Below are positions 53,160 through 60,482 of a stretch of 64,000 bases of DNA, piece by piece. Position 1 is the first letter of the stretch, and the number at the start of each line of letters is the position of its first letter. The notes below the pieces were generated by a model. The model saw only the letters and a list, made by a program, of their open reading frames with translations. It ran no database searches and was not told where the DNA came from. The position numbers and the translations under genes are program-made. This DNA is from Opitutaceae bacterium (lineage in GTDB: Bacteria > Verrucomicrobiota > Verrucomicrobiia > Opitutales > Opitutaceae), in NCBI GenBank assembly GCA_028284385.1, contig JANQRT010000058.1:1-64000 (forward strand). Reading direction: 5' to 3'.

Positions 53160-55343
53160 ATGGAGACTGCCTCCGCAACTACTGCTACCCAGGTAAATCG
53201 TATAGCCGCTAGCATCTCAGCTCAGCTCAAGCAGTTGGCGAATAACCCTCCTGAGCTTTCCGCTTACCTCAAGTCTCATTCCAAGCTGATCGACAGCGCG
53301 TTGAAGCCGAGGGGAGTGGCTTACGAAATGCGTAATGGGAAGGGACTTCAGCGTATTTTTTCGGTCAAGCTTGATGAATTGAACCTTCGTGATAACGCGT
53401 CCCAGGATTCCGCTTTTCGTAACGCGTCGCTCATTTCAGCCGAGACGAACAAGGTACAGATTCTGCAGCCGTTAAGTGGACCCGCTCCTGGCAGGCAAAC
53501 GCTATCGAATGACAGCGCGGTCTCGGATCAGAATATCCGTCCTTTCAATGAAACGCCTTTCCAGCAATTCTTCGTTCCCATTCCGATGGATGGTAAGTCG
53601 GCAGGCGTTCTGCATGTCTGGTTCGATCCAGCAAACGCGGAAACCGTAAATCTACGTCAATCGCTCCTGATTAGCTTGAGCGAAGGCATCACTGCCTATT
53701 TGAAAGCGCGTCGCTCGCTGGATCTTTCGCAGGAAGTTACGCGACTCAATACCTACTCTCACCTTCTTGAAGATCTTGCTGGCGACTTGGAACTGGATTC
53801 CGTAGCCTGGAGCCTAGTCAATTTTTCCAGAGAAACCGTCGAATGCGAACGTGTATCCATTTTTTCGGTAAAGAACTATCCGGCTAACGGAGTAGCTCAT
53901 CCGGAATTCGAGATACTTGCCTGTAGTGGTTTGAAGCGCCCGCATCCGCGAAGCGAGCATGCTGAAGTGCTAAAGGCGGTTGTGCGCGACTTAGCGAAAA
54001 TGACGCTGCAGGCGGACCAGAATATGCCAGCGGCCTTGCCTAAGGCTGAGCCAAAGAAAGAGGAATCGACTGAGGCGAAGCAACTGACCCAGCTCAAGCG
54101 TGAAGATGGGGATGGGGAAGAGGCTAGCTCGGTTGAAGATCAGGAAGAGAAAAAGGCTCCTCCCATGCCTACCGGCAAGCGTCCGCAATTCCGATTGATC
54201 TTCACTTATCGAGATCCGTCCAAAACGAGTGAACGTCCCGAAGCTATCAACCATTATTTCGATCACATTCCAATGAATTGGGCGACTACGCTGCCTTTAT
54301 TCGATCGTGAAGGGTCCCTTTGCGGAATCCTCCTTTTCGAGGGTCAAGACAGCGCTGAAAAAGCCCAGAAGACCTTTGTTCCGATGACGGATCTCGCTTA
54401 TTCGGGAGGAAGAGCTGTCGGCACTGCACTATATTGGAACGGAAGAAAATCGTTACGGCTTGCTCAAGGCCTCCAACGTGTCAAACAGCGTATCCATAAA
54501 ACCCCTCGAAGAAAAGCGGCATTCAAGTTTGGCCTTCCTGTTTTAGCAGTCATCGGCCTGCTTCTGATGCCTGTAGACTTCAAGGTGAGGGGCAATGCTG
54601 TTTTAAGACCAACCGTCTTGGAATCGATTCCAGCTGCGATTCCTGAAAGACTTGAGAATATTCATGTGCGTGAAGGTCAGCATGTTATGAAGGGCGATCT
54701 CCTTGCTGAACTAAATACTCGTGATCAGGAGCTCCGTATGCAACAGGCTCTTCAAGAAAAGGAGACCTATTATGCCGAAGCCGATACGGCTCGGAGTATA
54801 AGAGACGATGCCGGAATGAGAATCGCGTCACTTAAGGCGGAGCAGGCGGAAACCAATTATCGGCTCCTGGAACGTGAAATTTCCCTCTCTAAAATCCTCG
54901 CGCCTTTTGATGGTGTTGTAACGGGGCCGCTAAATATAAACCAACGAAAAGGGCAAGTGATGCGCGTTGGCGAACCGATCATTGAAATGGCTCGTGTGGA
55001 AGACTGGGAGGTTAAGATTTCAGTGAGAGAGCAGGACATGATCCATCTTTCGACAACTTTGGGAGACGATTCAATGGTACCCGTCAGGATGAAATTCAAT
55101 GCGGATCCTACTACCGAACACAACCTTTCGGTCACTGATCCTACTCAATTGGTCTATGGTCTGGAAACAGGCCAAGGCTCTTATTCATTTGCTGTGGTTT
55201 TACCGATGGCGGCTGATGTAGAAGCAGCTGATCAGTTTAGAATTGGATATTCGGGCAACGCGGTTTTCGATATGGGGAGTCGTCCTTTGGGCTACGTTTT
55301 CTTCCGCGATTTCGTCCATTTTATTAAATTGCGGTGGTTCTAG
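53160..55343 (+). CDS. GAF-domain protein fused to an HlyD-type adaptor
   Basis: A 727-residue protein. Residues about 1-450 are cytoplasmic and contain a GAF-like region (185-425, interrupted by a charged, Lys/Glu-rich insert at 283-340). One membrane segment follows at about 457-472 (FGLPVLAVIGLLLMPV), then an HlyD-type periplasmic part: RPTVLESIPAAIPERLENIHV, REGQHVMKGDLLAELNTRD (lipoyl-like), a coiled hairpin and LAPFDGVVTGPLN. Fusion of a cytoplasmic sensor domain to a membrane fusion protein is unusual; it may sense a cell state and adjust export. Divergent from the M50-HlyD/TolC transcript and followed 66 bp later by another adaptor. Confidence 0.82.
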   Translation: METASATTATQVNRIAASISAQLKQLANNPPELSAYLKSHSKLIDSALKPRGVAYEMRNGKGLQRIFSVKLDELNLRDNASQDSAFRNASLISAETNKVQILQPLSGPAPGRQTLSNDSAVSDQNIRPFNETPFQQFFVPIPMDGKSAGVLHVWFDPANAETVNLRQSLLISLSEGITAYLKARRSLDLSQEVTRLNTYSHLLEDLAGDLELDSVAWSLVNFSRETVECERVSIFSVKNYPANGVAHPEFEILACSGLKRPHPRSEHAEVLKAVVRDLAKMTLQADQNMPAALPKAEPKKEESTEAKQLTQLKREDGDGEEASSVEDQEEKKAPPMPTGKRPQFRLIFTYRDPSKTSERPEAINHYFDHIPMNWATTLPLFDREGSLCGILLFEGQDSAEKAQKTFVPMTDLAYSGGRAVGTALYWNGRKSLRLAQGLQRVKQRIHKTPRRKAAFKFGLPVLAVIGLLLMPVDFKVRGNAVLRPTVLESIPAAIPERLENIHVREGQHVMKGDLLAELNTRDQELRMQQALQEKETYYAEADTARSIRDDAGMRIASLKAEQAETNYRLLEREISLSKILAPFDGVVTGPLNINQRKGQVMRVGEPIIEMARVEDWEVKISVREQDMIHLSTTLGDDSMVPVRMKFNADPTTEHNLSVTDPTQLVYGLETGQGSYSFAVVLPMAADVEAADQFRIGYSGNAVFDMGSRPLGYVFFRDFVHFIKLRWF

Positions 55344-55409
55344 AATATCTTCTAGGCCTTCTGCTTTTGATTCCGAATACTGTCCTCTTTATCTAAAATT
55401 TTCTAAGGC

Positions 55410-56198
55410 ATGCTTCCCTATTTTCGGTTAACTTTTTTCCTATCTGTATTTCTTTTCTCAATACAAGCCAGCCCTGTTTTTTCTCAGAATCCGTCTTCTA
55501 TGCGAGGCTCTCTTCAGTCTCCATTACTACCTCGGGCGGACATCAAGCTAAGCGTGCCTGTTGAGGGAATTGTAGGGAAGTACTTAGTGGAAGAGGGCGA
55601 GATGGTTGCTGAAGGACAAGCGTTGTTCCAACTTCAAAGCACCTCCGAGCGACTTCGTGTGGAACAAGCCGAAGGAACTCTGATTAGCGTTCGAGCGGAG
55701 GTCGAGAAAACGGAAAAGGCTCTGTCTCGGATTTTAGAACTGTCTGAAATTTCCAGTGATAAGGATGTAGAGCTGGCCAAATTTGATGCTGCGAACGCTC
55801 AAGGGCGTCTAAAGAATGCGGAGGCTGCCTTGGCCTTGGCCCAGTCGGAGCTTGAAAAAAAGACGGTCCGTTCTCCCATTACGGGACTCTTCTTGAAGAA
55901 GTATAAGATGCCTGGCGAAGCGGTGAACAAACTGGAACTAATCGCTCGTATTCTGGATATTACAAAAGTCGAGATGGTCGTTTTCGCGGATGCTCTTCTT
56001 TGGGGAAAATTTAAGGAGGGAGATGTAGTCCCGGCTGAATTGACTAGTGGGCCGGACAAGGGAATGAAGTTTGAAGGAAAGGTTTCCTTCGTCGATAGGG
56101 TAATTGATCCTGCTGCTGGTACGTTTCGCGTTAAGATTTTAATCGAGCCATCTGAGGAGATCGTTGTTGGACTTAGTTCGCGAATTCTCATCGAGTAA
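55410..56198 (+). CDS. Periplasmic adaptor (HlyD/RND-type)
   Basis: A 262-residue secreted adaptor. N-terminal hydrophobic stretch LTFFLSVFLFSIQASPVFS is a signal peptide, then DIKLSVPVEGIVGKYLVEEGEMV with the lipoyl half motif, a coiled hairpin (AEVEKTEKALSRILELSEIS), the second lipoyl half SPITGLFLKKYKMPGEAV, and a beta-barrel domain. It is shorter than usual adaptors because the membrane-proximal domain appears reduced. With GAF-HlyD it may form a heteromeric adaptor using the TolC encoded nearby. Confidence 0.85.
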   Translation: MLPYFRLTFFLSVFLFSIQASPVFSQNPSSMRGSLQSPLLPRADIKLSVPVEGIVGKYLVEEGEMVAEGQALFQLQSTSERLRVEQAEGTLISVRAEVEKTEKALSRILELSEISSDKDVELAKFDAANAQGRLKNAEAALALAQSELEKKTVRSPITGLFLKKYKMPGEAVNKLELIARILDITKVEMVVFADALLWGKFKEGDVVPAELTSGPDKGMKFEGKVSFVDRVIDPAAGTFRVKILIEPSEEIVVGLSSRILIE

Positions 56199-56210
56199 GC
56201 ATAATGATCT

Positions 56211-56229
56211 AATCCTTTAGGAGGATTTT
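56211..56229 (+). terminator. Weak terminator-like hairpin after the adaptor gene
   Basis: AATCCT (56211-56216) pairs with AGGATT (56222-56227) around TTAGG, then TT. The stem is AT-rich and the T run is short, so termination would be partial. Confidence 0.35.
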
Positions 56230-56324
56230 GTACCTTTTTGAAGGGATGGTCAAATATGCCTGGAATCAGTGGCTACTTCCGGTAGTATATGTCTAAACCT
56301 CAGGTTAGTTCCTGAGTACTGACA

Positions 56325-57620
56325 ATGACACAGGCAATGAAAAATCGAAGAGTCTTTCGCTTGGAGACTTTAGAAGACCGTACCCTTTTGGCAGGACTCG
56401 TTGATCCCGCTCTTGAAGGGTACGAGGTTGCTTGGGGTAACAATGAGGGGGTGGACGTTAGCTACACTCCCGTCTCGTTCGACGATCCTGATACCCAGGA
56501 ACGCCTTTCCTTTTCTGGGAGTGAAGAAACGGATTTGATTGTGAATGTTGATCTTCTCCCCGAAACGGTTACCCAGCTTTTCTTCAGTTCGATGGCTAAT
56601 GTGCAGATTGTTGGCGAGAGGGATATTGGTCTTGTCTATGCCCAGGATCTTCAGTCGCTAGATATCCAAACTGATGTTGAGCTTGATAGCAGCTCGGATT
56701 TTTTCAGCCATCTTTTTACCGTTGATGTTCCAAGCATCACTTTTGGCGGTGAAACACCGAACTTTATGCTTCTTGAGGGTGATAGTGTCACTTTGAATTC
56801 ATCGGTTGATGACTTCGGCCAGGACGGTATTGTTGCTAGAGTTAAGAACCTGGAGTTTTTTGCTGGAGGGGTTTCCGTTGCCAGTGAAGATATTTCCCTC
56901 GTTCGATTGGCTACCTTGCCTGATGATCCCGTTGAGGTTGATGTATCAGACCCCGGATCGGTTGAGCCGGAAATAGTGGAATCCCCTCTTGATTCTGATG
57001 AGTTGCTTCTTATTCAGCAGGCAATCGAATTGCTCGACAACGCCAATGGTAGCGGTGTAAGTGATATTGAATCCATTCGGCTTGCCTTGATTGAAGTGTC
57101 GCAGGGTGCTCAGGATTCAGAAGATCCTCAAACACTTGATTTTGAGCTAACTATCCTCAGCCAGAATTATTCCATTGCTGGTAGTCTCCAATTCGATACG
57201 GAGACTGTCTTTACAGATTCAGGCTTCTCTACTGAATATGCTAGTTCTGATCCATTTATAGAAACTTCTGAGATTTTGCCTGTTGAGAATTCGATTGGAG
57301 ATATTTCCATTTTTATCGAAGAACCGGCATTCATTGGGCCCGTTTTGCCTGAAGGTGCTCTTACGCAGCCTGCAATTTTAGAGTTTACGCCAACTGAGGA
57401 AAGTGCGGTTCAGGAACAACACCTTCAGCCTACTATAGAAACCGCTACGGATAAGCTTTTTGCTCTGGTTGCTAAGACGCAAACGGCCGCGTCATCTCTT
57501 AAGTCGCATGTCCTCTCGAAGATCGCAGATGAGTTCACTCCTGGTGAACGTGTTGGTCTTATTGTAGACACCAAAGGTCCCACTATTAAGCGGTCTTTCG
57601 ATTCTCATTTGACCATCTAG
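56325..57620 (+). CDS. LEPR-XLL protein 1 (431 aa)
   Basis: A 431-residue acidic protein whose N-terminus carries a LEPR-XLL-type signal: basic residues (KNRRVFRLE) and LEDRTLLAG (residues 16-24). This motif is known from large surface or secreted proteins of Planctomycetota and Verrucomicrobiota; its sorting or cleavage role has not been fully established. The rest is rich in Asp, Glu, Ser and Val with no recognised domain and no C-terminal anchor. Start: the ATG at 56325, or the ATG at 56337 (four codons later), which gives the same signal. A hairpin (56299-56316) lies just before the start. It follows the adaptor genes and could be an export substrate. Confidence 0.75.
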   Translation: MTQAMKNRRVFRLETLEDRTLLAGLVDPALEGYEVAWGNNEGVDVSYTPVSFDDPDTQERLSFSGSEETDLIVNVDLLPETVTQLFFSSMANVQIVGERDIGLVYAQDLQSLDIQTDVELDSSSDFFSHLFTVDVPSITFGGETPNFMLLEGDSVTLNSSVDDFGQDGIVARVKNLEFFAGGVSVASEDISLVRLATLPDDPVEVDVSDPGSVEPEIVESPLDSDELLLIQQAIELLDNANGSGVSDIESIRLALIEVSQGAQDSEDPQTLDFELTILSQNYSIAGSLQFDTETVFTDSGFSTEYASSDPFIETSEILPVENSIGDISIFIEEPAFIGPVLPEGALTQPAILEFTPTEESAVQEQHLQPTIETATDKLFALVAKTQTAASSLKSHVLSKIADEFTPGERVGLIVDTKGPTIKRSFDSHLTI

Positions 57621-57645
57621 ATAATTCGATCCACTGATCGGCTCC

Positions 57646-58587
57646 ATGTTGATCAGTTTCGTCATGCCCACCTACAATCAGGGCATTTTTATCGAACAGT
57701 CTATCAGAAGTATTCTGCTTCAGAATTTCCCTGACTTCGAGCTTCGTATTCACGACGCATGTTCTGAAGATAACACGTCGGATGTATTGAATAGGTACAT
57801 TGATGATGATCGAATCAAATGGATACGAGAACCAGACGAAGGTCAGGTTGATGCTTTAAACCGCGGCCTCGATGAAACAAGAGGTGAAATCCTCGCTTGG
57901 CTCAATTCGGACGATGTTCTTTTGCCTGAGGCTCTTTTAAATGTTTCTCAGGTTTTTCTGAAAAATCCGGATATCGATTTCGTTTACGGCGATGCATTGG
58001 AAATTGGATACAATGGTGATGTTTATTATCCTAATGTATTTACCGAAGCTCCTATTGCAGAGAGGTATTGGTTTTCCCATAACTTCATTTGTCAGCCAAC
58101 CTGTTTTTTTCGCCGTGAAGTGTGGGAATCCGCCAAGCCGCTTCGTATGGATAGCGCTTGGACATTCGACTATACCTTCTTCGCTAGTTTCTTTTCTCAA
58201 GGCTTCAAAGGTTTTCGCCTCGAACAGTTTTTAGCGGCTAATCGACAGTATCCGGAAACCAAAACAAATCAGGGGCTACTCAAGCGATACCTTGAGCAGA
58301 TGCGTATGATCATTTCGAGGAAAGGAATGTTCCCTTGGCAACGGAAAGCCCTCTACATCTACAGCTTAGAAGCGATTATCAAAAGCATGGAAAGTTGGAA
58401 CACTCAGGATGATCTCTTCCTTCAGAGAATCTCCCAATCGCTCCTCCCGAAACTTCACGAATGGTTCCTCGACTTAGTAAATCCAAAGGAACGGGAAGCT
58501 ATTGTTTCACGTTTCCAAGCGTGGCAATCTACTGAGGGCTGGGCCAATATTGGCCAGTGGTTGGGAGGGTCCGACTCAAATAACTAA
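57646..58587 (+). CDS. Family 2 glycosyltransferase between LEPR-XLL genes
   Basis: A 313-residue GT-A enzyme: ISFVMPTYNQGIFIEQSIRS at the start, DEGQVDALNRGLDETRGEIL, LAWLNSDDVLLPEAL (metal-binding SDD), and an E-x-F-x-x-N-x-QY-type C-terminus. It starts 25 bp after LEPR-XLL protein 1 and in the same direction, so it is probably cotranscribed and may glycosylate the exported protein or build a surface glycan. Confidence 0.9.
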   Translation: MLISFVMPTYNQGIFIEQSIRSILLQNFPDFELRIHDACSEDNTSDVLNRYIDDDRIKWIREPDEGQVDALNRGLDETRGEILAWLNSDDVLLPEALLNVSQVFLKNPDIDFVYGDALEIGYNGDVYYPNVFTEAPIAERYWFSHNFICQPTCFFRREVWESAKPLRMDSAWTFDYTFFASFFSQGFKGFRLEQFLAANRQYPETKTNQGLLKRYLEQMRMIISRKGMFPWQRKALYIYSLEAIIKSMESWNTQDDLFLQRISQSLLPKLHEWFLDLVNPKEREAIVSRFQAWQSTEGWANIGQWLGGSDSNN

Positions 58588-58884
58588 ACACCCTAAATCG
58601 CGAAAATTGAATAGCAGTTGGTCGCTTTAACATAAACATCGTCCCACCCCGGTGGGGTGCAGTTGTTTTTGGAGCATTCGTCGCCGTGACTACACTGGTA
58701 ATAAAGACAAGGCATTTATGTTCATTGGCGGTTCACAAAACACTGGAATTAATTACCCTCTAGCGGTTTTCGTTATTTTAGTCTGTTTCGTTGTTAAATC
58801 AAAATTACAATGACTGTACCAAAACTAGTATCCACCAAAACGATATTCGGTTTTAGTCATAACCATCATCCTTTAGAGGAATTG
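58588..58884 (+). promoter_or_regulatory. Spacer between the GT2 and the methyltransferase
   Basis: No convincing gene. Near 58646-58659 the inverted sequence CCCACC-CC-GGTGGG can form a short stem; it lacks a T run and its loop would be tight. The 58875-58880 AGAGGA is a ribosome-binding site for the ATG at 58885. Confidence 0.35.
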
Positions 58885-59430
58885 ATGTCGGATAAAATCC
58901 ACTACGGGTGTGGAAATTACATCCTCTCAGAGTGGCTAAATGTCGATGGTTTCGATGGAAGCTTTGCTTACGAAAACATCGATCTGGAAAACCGGGTTTT
59001 AATTTTTCCACTCGATGTCAGTGGTCCCCATCCATTTCCCTCAAACTACTTCGCTTTTGGCTATTCCGAACATATGATCGAGCACCTGTCCCAGGCCGAT
59101 TCTATCATATTTCTGTCAGAGTCCTTTCGAACCCTGAAACAAGGTGGTGTTTTACGTCTTTGTTTTCCGGGCTTAAAGGGCGTGCTGAACCGCCACTATC
59201 GTTCCAGCGACTTCCAAGGAGCTGAACGAGGGAAGTTCGAAGCCTTTACCCATTGGAGTCACGTTCACTACTACTGTTTTGAAAGTCTAAGTCTGATAGC
59301 TCGACACATCGGCTTTAGTGAAGTCAAAGAAGTAGAGCATGGAGCTTCTTGTCATTCCGTCTTTCGGAATCTCGAATCGCGACCCCCGAAAGAAGACTCT
59401 TTTGAACTCATTGTTGAATTAACTAAGTAA
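58885..59430 (+). CDS. SAM-dependent methyltransferase-like protein
   Basis: A 181-residue class I methyltransferase-like protein. I choose ATG 58885 because AGAGGA lies 4 nt upstream; the ATG at 58810 would add 25 residues and has no Shine-Dalgarno. The N-terminus MSDKIHYGCGNYILSEWLNVD is typical of small methyltransferases that lack the first Rossmann strand but keep G-C-G; later YSEHMIEHLSQADSIIFLSE and GGVLRLCFPG are visible. Such proteins often accompany glycosyltransferases. It lies between the GT2 gene and LEPR-XLL protein 2. Confidence 0.8.
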   Translation: MSDKIHYGCGNYILSEWLNVDGFDGSFAYENIDLENRVLIFPLDVSGPHPFPSNYFAFGYSEHMIEHLSQADSIIFLSESFRTLKQGGVLRLCFPGLKGVLNRHYRSSDFQGAERGKFEAFTHWSHVHYYCFESLSLIARHIGFSEVKEVEHGASCHSVFRNLESRPPKEDSFELIVELTK

Positions 59431-59808
59431 GCCTAAAAGGTTCAAAATTATGACGTTTGGAAACCGCCAATGAACGCGAATGCTTCGTCTAATGAAAAGT
59501 GTCGCTAAAGCCCAATATCTCACTCAGCAAACCGGAGCATAGAAAATCCCGCTATCCCCGAAGGGAGGATACACTGTTCCGACGTCCGTCGGATCCAGTC
59601 CCGCCGTAGTGGAACGATGTTAAATTACCCTCTTCTACTCCCTCCTTTCATTCTCGGTTTTTCTTGATGTTGTTTTGTGGCCTTCGGGGGCAAACATTTC
59701 ACTTTTCCTTCATAAATCACCCATGAATTTGGCTTGTCGTAGATCTACTGTTTTCATGTGCCAATTTTCTTGCCGATTTAAAATTTGAAGTTACTTTCTA
59801 TCTCTAGA
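59431..59808. other. 378-bp gene-free region with two hairpins
   Basis: Two stems lie close together: TCCC-CGAA-GGGA (59555-59566), with a CGAA tetraloop, and TCCGAC-GTCC-GTCGGA (59578-59593). They may be a transcript end, a regulatory leader or a small repeated element. No T run follows either directly. No coding region is supported. Promoter elements for the 91-residue gene should lie toward the right. Confidence 0.4.
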
Positions 59809-60084
59809 ATGCCACGAAAGAAATCCAAAGCCCGCGTTTATAAGCCACGATCTGCCAAGATGTGGCTAGAACCGCTTGAAAAGCGGGAATTGTTGGCGGG
59901 ACCCGATTTCCTGGCTCCGACTACCGGGCCTTCAAGTTCAGCTTCTTCGGATAAAGGGCATGCTCTTGCTCCGAAACCGGAGGAACCTCTTGGCGGACTT
60001 GTCGATTACAATTCCAAACCTGCTCCCAAGAAGTCATCCAAGCGTCGTGGCGGAGATGATTCGGTGATTGTGTTTACTGTCTAG
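59809..60084 (+). CDS. LEPR-XLL protein 2, very small (91 aa)
   Basis: A 91-residue protein starting at ATG 59809 (an in-frame TTG eight codons earlier is less likely). It opens MPRKKSKARVYKPRSAK and then carries a LEPR-XLL-type signal, WLEPLEKRELLAG (residues 19-31), which is nearly a perfect LEP form. Only 60 residues follow: Pro/Ser/Lys-rich, with SSSASSDKG and KKSSKRRGGDD, ending in VIVFTV. It therefore has almost nothing except the leader and a short low-complexity tail. It may be a small signal or accessory peptide, or a truncated surface protein. It sits between a methyltransferase gene and the giant LEPR-XLL gene. Confidence 0.7.
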   Translation: MPRKKSKARVYKPRSAKMWLEPLEKRELLAGPDFLAPTTGPSSSASSDKGHALAPKPEEPLGGLVDYNSKPAPKKSSKRRGGDDSVIVFTV

Positions 60085-60298
60085 GTTAGGTTCTGGGTGC
60101 TAGGTTTTTGGTATTAGGCAGTGACCAGGAGTCGGGATGCTGCACTTAGTAGGTCTAAACCCCTCAAAACCAGCACCTAAGACCTATCAATCCACAGCCA
60201 GTAGCGGATGGTCTGCGACGTTCCGGCTTTCTTCGTTCCAGCCGCTGAAGCGAATGCCAAATTCACTATTGACTGACTACTGACGTCTGGTCACTTAA

Positions 60299-60328
60299 AA
60301 AACTCATCCTAAAAGATGAGTTTTCTTA
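60299..60328 (+). terminator. Rho-independent terminator before the giant gene
   Basis: AAAACTCATC (60299-60308) pairs with GATGAGTTTT (60315-60324) around CTAAAA, ending in a T-rich tail. The A-rich left arm means it could also work for minus-strand transcripts. Confidence 0.8.
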
Positions 60329-60358
60329 TGAAACTACCCACTCTTTTCCTCTAGGATT

Positions 60359-60376
60359 ATCATCCTCAAGGATGAT
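60359..60376. other. Short hairpin after the terminator
   Basis: ATCATCC (60359-60365) pairs with GGATGAT (60370-60376) around a TCAA tetraloop. No T run follows. It shares the CATCCT core with the preceding terminator hairpin. Confidence 0.4.
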
Positions 60377-60444
60377 AGACAGGCATTGACCTATTTGTTA
60401 CACTCCGCGTCCTCAAATTATCGGTTGATTGCCGGTAACAAGAA

Positions 60445-60459
60445 AACGTTAACGTTAAC
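60445..60459. promoter_or_regulatory. Palindromic AACGTT array upstream of the giant gene
   Basis: AACGTTAACGTTAAC contains two overlapping 12-bp perfect palindromes (AACGTTAACGTT and GTTAACGTTAAC). It lies 24 bp before the start codon at 60483. It may be an operator for a LacI/other dimeric regulator or a Psi-like promoter overlap; none is identified. Confidence 0.45.
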
Positions 60460-60482
60460 ATAAATCAAAATACATAATCGCA

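Larger units (their letters stand above)
60085..60482. other. 398-bp gene-free region with repeats, terminators and operator-like site
   Basis: No coding region is supported. It contains an imperfect inverted repeat (60089-60108 with 60166-60184, about 16 of 20 positions pairing), a strong hairpin terminator (60299-60324), a second hairpin (60359-60376) and a palindromic AACGTT/GTTAAC array (60445-60459). It separates the small LEPR-XLL gene from the giant one and should carry the promoter of the giant gene. Confidence 0.6.

Noticed and set aside
58646..58659. CCCACC/GGTGGG inverted repeat as a terminator
   Set aside because: The loop would be two bases and no T run follows; recorded only as a minor structure.
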